Positions 31,847-39,631 of a stretch of 42,617 nt of DNA are shown in pieces; position 1 is the first letter of the stretch, and each line of letters opens with the position of its first letter. The DNA comes from Candidatus Dojkabacteria bacterium. GTDB taxonomy: Bacteria > Patescibacteriota > Dojkabacteria > B142 > JAFGMG01. The notes under the pieces were generated by a model. That model was not told the DNA's origin, did no database searches, and saw nothing but the letters and a program-made list of their open reading frames with translations. The translations under genes and the position numbers were made by a program. Location: the NCBI GenBank assembly GCA_016927655.1, contig JAFGMG010000012.1, positions 1 to 42,617 on the forward strand. Reading direction: 5' to 3'.

Positions 31847-34800
31847 TTATTCCGGATAATTAGTCGCTTCTACCGGGCTCAATCTTGAGGCCTGAATACT
31901 TGGCCACAATGAGAATAAAAGCGAAGCTAAATAAACTATAAGAGAAATTGCTATCACTTCGCCAAATGCAAATACCGGCTTTGCATCAGGCTGATCGTGG
32001 AATTCAATATAGAATTCATTCAGCGCTCCTAGCGTTCCCATTGAAATCCCGATAATAATTCCAAGAAATGTGATAAATGTCGCTTCCAAAAAGAAGCTTA
32101 GCAATATCATTCTTTTATGAAACCCGAGACTTCGAAGCATACCTATCTGCTGTCTTCTTTCCTGCACAGATCTTGCAACGATTATTGCCAGGCCTGAGGC
32201 TCCAACTACAAGACTAAATCCAAGGAATCCCTGGAACATTAAAATCATCATTTCCATAAAGCTTTGCGCAGTAGCAGTAAGCTGTTCAAGTTCCATTATC
32301 TGCATGATATTGTAGCTTATCAGATTTCTTTTTAAGGTTTTCGTGCTTTCAACGACATTTGACCCATTTTCAAATTTCACCAGAATTTCTGAATTTGAGA
32401 GATTTTTGATGTATTGAGCGCTAAAGTTCGTTGAGAGATTTTCCTGTGAAGTAATCACAAAACTATAAAAGCTTCCTTCTCCGAACATTCCGCCATTTCC
32501 TGGATCTACAAAACCTACAATCTCAAATTCTTTACTTGATTGATTCATAATGTCTCCAATTTGGACTTTATCTCCAAGCTCAAGAGCTGGACGCTTACCA
32601 TATCCCATTTCTGTAAATCCTGCACCAAGTATCACTTTCGAGTCATCATTTATTACATCCTTCCAGGCCTCCTCATCATTTTCATATACATCCAGTTTTT
32701 CTGCCAGTTTTATATCTTTGTCCAAAATGAAATCCTCCGGCAATGCGTCAAATTGCGTAATAAAAAAGCTATCCTCGTCGAAACTGCTTTCCAATGGATT
32801 ACCATAATATGCAACATCATCCAGATCTTTGTATTTGTACTCAGGCATTATCACTCTCGTATGAGTAATTTTTGTTGCTTTTTGAACGTTTTGGGATTCC
32901 TCGCTCTTTTGAGCTATTTCATCTACAGTATCTACATCTACATCATAGGAAGGCATAATGATAACTTCATAGCCCCCCAAAGTTTCATTTAGTGAGTCTT
33001 GATTCATTTTCCGCATAGTCACCTTCATCATACTTGTGTATACAATCAGGAAAATAACGATTGAAAACATTATCAGAGTCAAGCCCGTCTTTACTTTGTC
33101 CACTGATGGATATCTGAAGGCAATTTTTGTAACTGCCTTCATTTTCCTGGACCTGCTAAAAAGAAAGGTCGTTATAGCTGTAATTATACTCAAATTGTAT
33201 GTAACGATCAGCGACATAGCAATCACTAGAACCACTCCTGCTAGGAAAAATATCGCAATTGACATCATTGATTCAGATGATTCTATAAATGTGTCAAATC
33301 TTGATAATTGCGATGAAAATGTAATAGCAGCAAGACTCGAAATTGTAACAGTCACTCTAGAGATATCTTTTTTAGTGATCATCTTAAACAGCCTATTAAA
33401 GAGAAATGTCCCGAAAATTAAAGAGAATACAATTCCCATATAAAGACTATAAGACTGGATGACTGCGACATTTTCGTTGAACTGAGTCTCGGACATATCA
33501 GCAAGCGCATTACCGCCTTGATCCCTTATATTCTGCATATAATCTCTAGCTGTAAAGAAAAATGCGAGGTTGGCTAGACTTGATAATGTCAAAACTGCCA
33601 GAATGATAGTCGTTATAAACCATCGAATATTGAATCTGCTGACTTTTTCTTCTTCACTGTTTCTTATTGCTGAGACAATATTGAGCCTGCTTATCCTGTA
33701 GCTTGAGAAAATCGCTGTACATACCGTTATTAAAAACCCGAAAGCAAAAGCAATTATCAGACTGTCAATTTGTACATCAAAAGCAAATCTGAGCAGATCC
33801 TCTTTCCCGATCAATGTCATTATTTTTAGAAACATCCTGTCGAGGGCATAAACAAGGGCATATCCAATTCCAACTCCGAAAATAGTTCCCACAATTGATG
33901 AAAGTATTGAATATGCGAAGCCTTCGTATATAAATGTCCTCATCAGCTGACTTCTTGTAAGAGCAATTGCACGAAGTATTCCCATCTCGTATTTTCTCTC
34001 CGCAGCAAGCATCATATACAGATTTATTATCAGCAGAATTCCCGCAAATATCCCAAAGGAACTCATAACTAGAAAGAAGTCAGCAAAAACCTTCATTCCA
34101 TATCCATTTAGAGCCTGCTCTTTCAGCTCAACAACTGAAAAAGATACATTATTTGATTCTACTGTGGAAAGTCTGTCCTCAAGTTCAGTTTTAAACTCAG
34201 GCCCATTGTATCCTTCCGGCTTGAGGCCGCCAGCTTTTGAAATATAAACATAATTATAACCTTCAGCTGGAAGTCCTAATCTGGGATTAAAAGTATTTAT
34301 ATCTACTGTTACTGAAAGGTCGCCCAATAAAACACCATCATCAAATATCTGCGCAACGTTAAAGTCAAAATATGTATCGGCAAGCGGAACACGAATGGTA
34401 TCACCCTTTTCTAGTTCCAGTTTCTTTGCTAATCCTTGATTGATGTACACATCATTTGGCTCCCTTGGGGCTTCGATAATCGTTGGTTCCATACCGAAAT
34501 GCGAATATTTATCAAAATCCATGGCTACAAGATCCACCATAAAAATATTTAGATCAGGATCACCATTTATATCAAGAGACTGTGGAGAGATTGACTGCTG
34601 CATAACAGGAAGAATCCCATCAATATCGTCTTTGACAATTGCATCTTCAATTTCACCGTATTCTTCCCCATCTAAATAGACAATTTTGCTCTCAAAAACT
34701 TTTTTCGGCTGAATTGTTATCAATGCGTCGACCTCCCCGGAATATTTTTCTACCAGATTTGTAAATGTCCTGTCCAAGGAATCTGACAAAACCAGCGAGC

Positions 34801-34978
34801 CGGAAATAAGAGCTGCCCCGACCATCGAGCCAAGAATCACCATGACAGTATTATCTATTCTTCTTGTAATGTTCCTAAAGCCGATTTTCCTTGCTATTGG
34901 GCTAAGGCCTGCTGAAATAACAATCAATGCAGCTACTGTAGCTGAGACTCCTAGAATAATAGTTGAAAGAGGACTCAT
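31847..34978 (-). CDS. Large ABC permease with two FtsX domains
   Basis: A 1043-aa membrane protein. An N-terminal pair of hydrophobic segments (about 5-25 and 45-60) leads to a large extracytoplasmic MacB-like periplasmic-core domain (about 65-300), then an FtsX block of three spans (about 300-440). A middle hydrophobic region, a second outside domain (about 660-890) and a final FtsX block (about 925-1030) follow. FtsX blocks recur with ERKYEMGILRAIALTRSQL and ERRQQIGMLRSLGFHKRMIL, the classic FtsX signature. Such proteins move lipids, lipoproteins or peptides, or transmit force to envelope enzymes. The substrate is unknown. Confidence 0.92.
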   Translation of the reverse strand: MSPLSTIILGVSATVAALIVISAGLSPIARKIGFRNITRRIDNTVMVILGSMVGAALISGSLVLSDSLDRTFTNLVEKYSGEVDALITIQPKKVFESKIVYLDGEEYGEIEDAIVKDDIDGILPVMQQSISPQSLDINGDPDLNIFMVDLVAMDFDKYSHFGMEPTIIEAPREPNDVYINQGLAKKLELEKGDTIRVPLADTYFDFNVAQIFDDGVLLGDLSVTVDINTFNPRLGLPAEGYNYVYISKAGGLKPEGYNGPEFKTELEDRLSTVESNNVSFSVVELKEQALNGYGMKVFADFFLVMSSFGIFAGILLIINLYMMLAAERKYEMGILRAIALTRSQLMRTFIYEGFAYSILSSIVGTIFGVGIGYALVYALDRMFLKIMTLIGKEDLLRFAFDVQIDSLIIAFAFGFLITVCTAIFSSYRISRLNIVSAIRNSEEEKVSRFNIRWFITTIILAVLTLSSLANLAFFFTARDYMQNIRDQGGNALADMSETQFNENVAVIQSYSLYMGIVFSLIFGTFLFNRLFKMITKKDISRVTVTISSLAAITFSSQLSRFDTFIESSESMMSIAIFFLAGVVLVIAMSLIVTYNLSIITAITTFLFSRSRKMKAVTKIAFRYPSVDKVKTGLTLIMFSIVIFLIVYTSMMKVTMRKMNQDSLNETLGGYEVIIMPSYDVDVDTVDEIAQKSEESQNVQKATKITHTRVIMPEYKYKDLDDVAYYGNPLESSFDEDSFFITQFDALPEDFILDKDIKLAEKLDVYENDEEAWKDVINDDSKVILGAGFTEMGYGKRPALELGDKVQIGDIMNQSSKEFEIVGFVDPGNGGMFGEGSFYSFVITSQENLSTNFSAQYIKNLSNSEILVKFENGSNVVESTKTLKRNLISYNIMQIMELEQLTATAQSFMEMMILMFQGFLGFSLVVGASGLAIIVARSVQERRQQIGMLRSLGFHKRMILLSFFLEATFITFLGIIIGISMGTLGALNEFYIEFHDQPDAKPVFAFGEVIAISLIVYLASLLFSLWPSIQASRLSPVEATNYPE

Positions 34979-35049
34979 TTTTTACGTTTAATAAGTGTAT
35001 AAAACAAACACATCAGTCTAACACGAAGATTATACCAGTCTCAAGAAGA

Positions 35050-35058
35050 TGTTATAAT
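35050..35058 (+). promoter_or_regulatory. Extended -10 promoter of the 64-aa/mnmA unit (leaderless layout)
   Basis: TGT followed by perfect TATAAT (35053-35058) is an extended -10. Six nt separate it from the ATG at 35065, so the transcript would start at the start codon. No clear -35 is needed for an extended -10. Confidence 0.6.
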
Positions 35059-35064
35059 TGATTT

Positions 35065-35259
35065 ATGGAAAAAACACGAGAACAATCAACAAATGAAGAT
35101 AAAAAGGACAAAATCCCAAAGATTATTGACCGTGCCTTAAATGTAAATCGCAGGATTGATAATTATTGGAGAAAAGGGGTTATGTGGTTTTGGGGAGTTT
35201 TGCTTCTTTTTATCGTTCTTTATATCTTCAATATTTTATTTACCGCAATTGGTCTCTAA
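35065..35259 (+). CDS. Small single-pass membrane protein upstream of mnmA
   Basis: A 64-aa protein with a highly charged N-terminus (about 38 residues, many Lys, Glu, Asp and Arg) and one membrane span (about 39-62, VMWFWGVLLLFIVLYIFNILF). No family is recognised. The start is supported by a promoter element 6 nt upstream. Its stop overlaps the likely TTG start of mnmA, so it is coupled to mnmA. Confidence 0.75.
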   Translation: MEKTREQSTNEDKKDKIPKIIDRALNVNRRIDNYWRKGVMWFWGVLLLFIVLYIFNILFTAIGL

Positions 35260-36340
35260 AGCTTCGAAGCAAAAAATATTTGTCGCTATGTCTGGCGGTG
35301 TTGACTCCTCAGTCTCGGCTGCGATTTTGAAGAGTGAAGGTTATGATGTGACTGGCGTTTATATGAAGAATTGGTCAGGCGATGATTTTGGCATACAAGG
35401 AGATTGTCCATGGGAAAAGGATCAAGAAGATGTACTAGAAGTTTGCAAGAAAATCGATATTCCTTTTAGATCTTTTAATTTTGAGAAGGAGTATAGAGAG
35501 AAAGTAGTTGAATACTTTTTTGCAGAATACAAAGCCGGCAGGACTCCAAATCCAGATGTGATGTGCAACAAGGAAATTAAATTCCACTTATTTTTGAAAA
35601 AATCGCTCGAAGAAGGCGCTGATTTGATTGCAACCGGACATTACGTTCAAAGACAAGAGGCCAATGGCAAATTCAAGCTCCTTAGAGGCGTTGATAAAAA
35701 TAAAGACCAGAGTTATTTTCTCTACAGTATCACCCAGGAACAGCTAAGCAAATCGCTTTTCCCGATTGGTCACTTGAAAAAATCAGAAGTTAGGGAATTA
35801 GCTGATAAGTTTAATCTGCCAGTTGCGAATAAACCTGACAGCCAGGGAATTTGCTTTATTGGTGAAATCGATGTACAGGAATTTCTGCGCTCAAGAATTC
35901 AGCCACATCAAGGAGATATCATTGACGTTGATACCGGGAAGAAAGTCGGGGAGCATGATGGGGTCGAATTTTTCACTCTTGGACAAAGGGAAGGAATTGG
36001 AGTTGGAGGGGCAAAGGAGCCTTATTTTGTAGTTGATAAAGATTGGGAAAAGAATGTTTTGTATGTTGGTATGGGATCAGATCATCCGAAATTGTATAAA
36101 GACCTGGTTGAGATTGAAAATCTGTATTTAATTGATCCAAAGTCAGCAGTAAATGATCTGCACGAATTTCATTTGACCGCTTCAGTTCGCTACAGGCATA
36201 CTCCAGAGCCTTGCAAATTGATAAATACTGGCGGTCCAATCACAATCAAATTTAATGACCCCCAACGCGCAGTAACTCCGGGACAAAGCATTGTGCTTTA
36301 CAACGGCGAAGAGTGTCTTGGCGGCGGGATAATTAATTAG
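35249..36340 (+). CDS. mnmA: tRNA-specific 2-thiouridylase MnmA
   Basis: A 363-aa enzyme (counted from TTG at 35249) that thiolates U34 of tRNA-Glu, -Gln and -Lys. The PP-loop SGGVDS (15-20), catalytic Cys106 in NPDVMCNKEIKF and Cys202 in SQGICFIGE are in place, with the DKNKDQSYFLY segment typical of MnmA. A longer frame starts further upstream but those residues overlap the membrane-protein gene and match no MnmA, so the TTG start, a few residues before FVAMSGG, is preferred. The tRNA-Glu(UUC) in this window is one of its expected substrates. It is followed 13 bp later by a hypothetical gene. Confidence 0.95.
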   Translation: MVSKASKQKIFVAMSGGVDSSVSAAILKSEGYDVTGVYMKNWSGDDFGIQGDCPWEKDQEDVLEVCKKIDIPFRSFNFEKEYREKVVEYFFAEYKAGRTPNPDVMCNKEIKFHLFLKKSLEEGADLIATGHYVQRQEANGKFKLLRGVDKNKDQSYFLYSITQEQLSKSLFPIGHLKKSEVRELADKFNLPVANKPDSQGICFIGEIDVQEFLRSRIQPHQGDIIDVDTGKKVGEHDGVEFFTLGQREGIGVGGAKEPYFVVDKDWEKNVLYVGMGSDHPKLYKDLVEIENLYLIDPKSAVNDLHEFHLTASVRYRHTPEPCKLINTGGPITIKFNDPQRAVTPGQSIVLYNGEECLGGGIIN

Positions 36341-36353
36341 AATCTTTCTAATA

Positions 36354-36893
36354 ATGACTGAAACCCCGGGTAAATTTGAAGAACAGCTTAGGGACTTGAA
36401 AATGGGAGATCTATTCCCTGCACAAGTATCAAGGCGTTTTGATCCACCCAGTATATCTATACCAGATGATTATCCCATTCCATATTGTACTCATGCAGAA
36501 GAGCTTTGGCTTCGTATGGCAGAGAAAAAACGAATAGATGCAAACACGATTCCATTTTGGCTCAATGTAGATCCGGGGATACTGCCTGTTCCAGAGAGTT
36601 TTGATCCAGAAACTTATTATCCTGTCCTGCAGAAAAAAGGAAGAGGATACGGCGAAAAAACTTCTATCACACTAATAGATGGTACCTTGTATATAGCTAC
36701 GCCTCCTCTGTATACATTCATTGATCGAATAAATAATCCAGTAACTGTCTATGATCCAAGAGCGAAGATAGGCAAAAAAGAGAAATATTATCCGACTGGC
36801 ATTAAATTAGTCAGGGAGTTTAAACTCGAGGATTCGATAATAATTCCTAACTCAGATGAATTGATTGCAGAATTAAAAGCCAAACTTGCCTGA
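36354..36893 (+). CDS. Hypothetical protein after mnmA
   Basis: A 179-aa soluble protein rich in Pro, Tyr and Lys, without membrane segments. It contains FWLNVDPGILPVPESFDP and a KKGRGYGEKTSITLIDG segment. No family is recognised. It starts 13 nt after mnmA on the same strand and ends 9 bp from the convergent pyrophosphatase gene, so it is probably the last gene of the mnmA unit. Confidence 0.7.
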   Translation: MTETPGKFEEQLRDLKMGDLFPAQVSRRFDPPSISIPDDYPIPYCTHAEELWLRMAEKKRIDANTIPFWLNVDPGILPVPESFDPETYYPVLQKKGRGYGEKTSITLIDGTLYIATPPLYTFIDRINNPVTVYDPRAKIGKKEKYYPTGIKLVREFKLEDSIIIPNSDELIAELKAKLA

Positions 36894-36902
36894 TTTATTC
36901 TG

Positions 36903-37520
36903 CTATTTACAATCACAATCCCCACAGCAGCAATCCTTAGCCAGCTTTGGCGCATAATCTGTTTTGTATCTTTTGATACACTCATCAAGGATTTTCTTTC
37001 CTTCTTCTACAGTCAAAAATCCCTCAACTTTACAGGTTCCTGGCTTTTTAAGATCTTTATAGTGCTCCCAATAGTATTGTGTTTCCTTTTTAAAGTGTTC
37101 CCCCAGGTCTTCAATTGTCTTTATGTGATCCATTCTTTTGTCATCACTCAAAACTGCAATTACTTTGTCATCTACTTCGCCGCCATCATTGAATCTCATA
37201 TACCCAATCATTCTTGCCTCTGCAACTGATCCGGGAACTAATGGTTCTGTCACATTTACAATTTCGACATCAAGCGGGTCGCCGTCTTCGTCCCATGTCA
37301 TCGGAATCGCTCCGTATGCAAATGGATATGCAAGTGATGAGTATCCCACCCTATCTAGTTTCAAGTGCCCAGTTTCAGTGATCAACTCATATTTGTTCAC
37401 TGTCATCGAGTTTATCTCAATGATTACATTCAATATTCTTTCTTCCTCATTTGCATAAGGATCAAGGACATGTATTAAATTTGGCATGCACTTTGATGGT
37501 TTTAGATTGACATTGGCCAT
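36903..37520 (-). CDS. ppa: Family I inorganic pyrophosphatase with a Cys-rich C-terminal tail
   Basis: A 205-aa enzyme that hydrolyses pyrophosphate to drive biosynthesis. The signature DEDGDPLDV (77-85) gives the metal-binding Asp residues; Tyr and Lys of the active site lie around 60 and 159-164. Typical family I bacterial enzymes are about 170-180 aa. Here an extra tail ends in DCCCGDCDCK (five Cys between 197 and 204), which may bind a metal or form disulfides. A -10 TATAAT (37541-37546, minus) lies 20 bp upstream. Confidence 0.93.
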   Translation of the reverse strand: MANVNLKPSKCMPNLIHVLDPYANEEERILNVIIEINSMTVNKYELITETGHLKLDRVGYSSLAYPFAYGAIPMTWDEDGDPLDVEIVNVTEPLVPGSVAEARMIGYMRFNDGGEVDDKVIAVLSDDKRMDHIKTIEDLGEHFKKETQYYWEHYKDLKKPGTCKVEGFLTVEEGKKILDECIKRYKTDYAPKLAKDCCCGDCDCK

Positions 37521-37605
37521 TTTGAGATGCTTAATAGATAATTATAAAAAACGTACAAATTACTAGGCAGATTATGACAAAGAGCCAACCTTTTGGCAAA
37601 TTAGA

Positions 37606-38115
37606 TTATCCTTCGCCGTAGGCGAATCCATCAAAAGTGATATTTTGATCAAAATTCCGGGGCATTCTTATTTCCGCTACCTGTCTATATTTCCTTTCCC
37701 GAAAAGGAGCATACCCTGGTTTAAACATTTCCATCTCAATTTCTAAAAGTTGAATTTTATTTCCAGCACTACTATCTTCTTTCTCTACTTCCTCTTCAAC
37801 GATTTGATCTATCGTAAAACCTGATTTTCCTATAAATGCAATTTCCATGGATTCTTTAAATGTTGACGCAATTTCAAATGCCACAATCGGATTGTGAATA
37901 TCTTCGGGATTTAGCGGGAATATTCTTGTCTTAATTTTTATACCACTTTTGTCATGTCCTTCTTCGACAATTAAGTTTGTCATAGCAAAACCTCCATGCT
38001 CTGCAACCAATCTTTTGTTAAACAAATCTGCCGCAAATGCAATTGAATCTGCCCATTTCTCAGGCTTTCTAAATGGATCTATGATTTGGGGTTCCCATTC
38101 TTGATATATATACAT
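37606..38115 (-). CDS. Hypothetical protein
   Basis: A 169-aa acidic, probably beta-rich cytosolic protein without signal peptide or membrane span. It includes NKRLVAEHGGFAMTNLIVEE, an NPEDIHNPIVAFEIAS segment, and ends RNFDQNITFDGFAYGEG. No family is recognised. It has a TATAAA-like -10 about 20 bp upstream and is separate from hisS, which lies upstream on the same strand. Confidence 0.7.
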   Translation of the reverse strand: MYIYQEWEPQIIDPFRKPEKWADSIAFAADLFNKRLVAEHGGFAMTNLIVEEGHDKSGIKIKTRIFPLNPEDIHNPIVAFEIASTFKESMEIAFIGKSGFTIDQIVEEEVEKEDSSAGNKIQLLEIEMEMFKPGYAPFRERKYRQVAEIRMPRNFDQNITFDGFAYGEG

Positions 38116-38288
38116 ATCTTTACTTAAACATTATTTATACGAATATTATCAGATTATAAGTAATACATGTATTATATACTACGACTAGTTTATATTACAG
38201 GCTATTTTATGCCACCTGAACCATCACCTCCAAGATGGGATAACGAATGGAGTGGAATGGGAAATAAGTCAGCAAAACAGTTCTTTAC

Positions 38289-39545
38289 TTACTCCAATTC
38301 CCTTACACTTGGGCTGCTCCCGGCCTTTATTTCATTCTCACCTAAGACATATACCTTTTTAAATCCTTTTTTGTCTGCAAATTCGAATTGCTTCTTGAGC
38401 TTTTTACTAGAATCTGGATAAAGGAATATTTTTTTGCATTCTTTCCTGAGTTTGTCTGCCAATTGAAATGCTTCTTTTTCATATCCTGGCATTACGGCCA
38501 CCATTTCCACTTCATTACTTAACTGCTCTTTACATAAATCATCTTTTTCAACACTGCCTCGGTCCATCATAACTTCAATAATCCGCTCGAGTCCAAAAGA
38601 AATTCCACTAGCAGGAATATCTCTGCTTGTCATAGTGCCGATCATTTCATCATATCTACCGCCGCCAGCTACTGATCCAACTCCACCATCAGCTACAGTG
38701 ACCTCATAAATCGGGCCTGTGTAGTATGCAAGACCTCTGGCAATAGATCCGTCATAGACAAGTCTTTTATCATCTACCAATTTCAAAATTTCACGAACCT
38801 CTTTGATTCCCACCAGTCCATCTTTTGTATCCTTCAGCAGTTCTTCTAGTTTATCCAATGAACCTTCCGAATCATTTGTTGATAATTCAACTATTTTGAC
38901 TGCCTTTTCCGCATCTTCGGGTCTAAGACCTTTTTCTATCAATGCCTTGAGAGTATCATCCTTGCTCCTCTTGTCCCATTTATCAATTGCATAAATGATT
39001 TCAAAGAATTTATCCTCATTATTTGCGTATTCTGCAATTGCGTTGAGAATTTTTCTATTATTCATTCGAATTTTAAAATCCTTGAAGCCAAGCTGCTCTA
39101 GTATCTCAAGTGTAATAATGATAAATTCCGCATCAACAATTAGAGAATTTGTTCCGAAAGTATCCACATCACACTGGTAAAATTCTCTAAATCTACCCTT
39201 CTGGGTGTTGTCTGCACGAAATACTGGCTGAATTTGATATCTTTTCCAGGGAAGCTTGATCTCATTTTGATATTGCGCAAGAACCCTTGCTGTTGGAACT
39301 GTCAAATCATAAATAAGTGCTACTCTCCTTCCGCCAAAGTCCTCAAAATTATAAACAAGTTTTTCTTCTTCACCATATTTATCCATTAGAATGTCAAAAT
39401 ACTCCAAAGCAGGAGTTTCAAGCGGTTCGAAACCATATTTTTCAAACGTCTGCTCAAAGACTTTAAAAACTGCCTTTCTAAAACGCAATTTATCAGGGAG
39501 AAAATCCCTGAAGCCCTTGAGTGTCCGCGGTTCTATTTTTGCCAT
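38289..39545 (-). CDS. hisS: Histidyl-tRNA synthetase
   Basis: A 418-aa class II synthetase charging tRNA-His. Motif 1 lies around 22-45; motif 2 is FRADNTQKGRFREFYQCDVD (109-128); the HisA motif is GLAYYTGPIYEV (271-282); and motif 3 is PASGISFGLERI (311-322). The C-terminal anticodon domain is complete though slightly short. The TQKGR form of motif 2 is typical of the archaeal/eukaryotic-like and some CPR HisRS, as opposed to RPQKGR of many bacteria. A divergent promoter region with mutS is upstream. Confidence 0.95.
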   Translation of the reverse strand: MAKIEPRTLKGFRDFLPDKLRFRKAVFKVFEQTFEKYGFEPLETPALEYFDILMDKYGEEEKLVYNFEDFGGRRVALIYDLTVPTARVLAQYQNEIKLPWKRYQIQPVFRADNTQKGRFREFYQCDVDTFGTNSLIVDAEFIIITLEILEQLGFKDFKIRMNNRKILNAIAEYANNEDKFFEIIYAIDKWDKRSKDDTLKALIEKGLRPEDAEKAVKIVELSTNDSEGSLDKLEELLKDTKDGLVGIKEVREILKLVDDKRLVYDGSIARGLAYYTGPIYEVTVADGGVGSVAGGGRYDEMIGTMTSRDIPASGISFGLERIIEVMMDRGSVEKDDLCKEQLSNEVEMVAVMPGYEKEAFQLADKLRKECKKIFLYPDSSKKLKKQFEFADKKGFKKVYVLGENEIKAGSSPSVRELE

Positions 39546-39567
39546 AAGTTATAATTAATTCATCAAG

Positions 39568-39596
39568 ATTATATCCTTTTGCAATTTAAGTCTCAA
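39568..39596 (-). promoter_or_regulatory. Promoter of hisS
   Basis: Minus strand: -35 TTGAGA (39591-39596), 17-bp spacer, perfect -10 TATAAT (39568-39573). It overlaps the divergent mutS promoter; transcription starts about 16 nt before the ATG at 39545. Confidence 0.65.
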
Positions 39597-39607
39597 ATAG
39601 ATAGAAT
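39579..39607 (+). promoter_or_regulatory. Promoter of mutS
   Basis: Plus strand: -35 TTGCAA (39579-39584), 17-bp spacer, -10 TAGAAT (39602-39607). It gives a leader of about 18 nt before the ATG at 39632, with no Shine-Dalgarno. Confidence 0.6.
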
Positions 39608-39631
39608 TTGCTCGTCTATCAAACAATTCTC

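Noticed and set aside
38167-38421. Plus-strand 84-codon open frame after the 169-aa gene
   Set aside because: Its second half is antisense to the conserved C-terminus of hisS, and the rest is short with no supporting signal.
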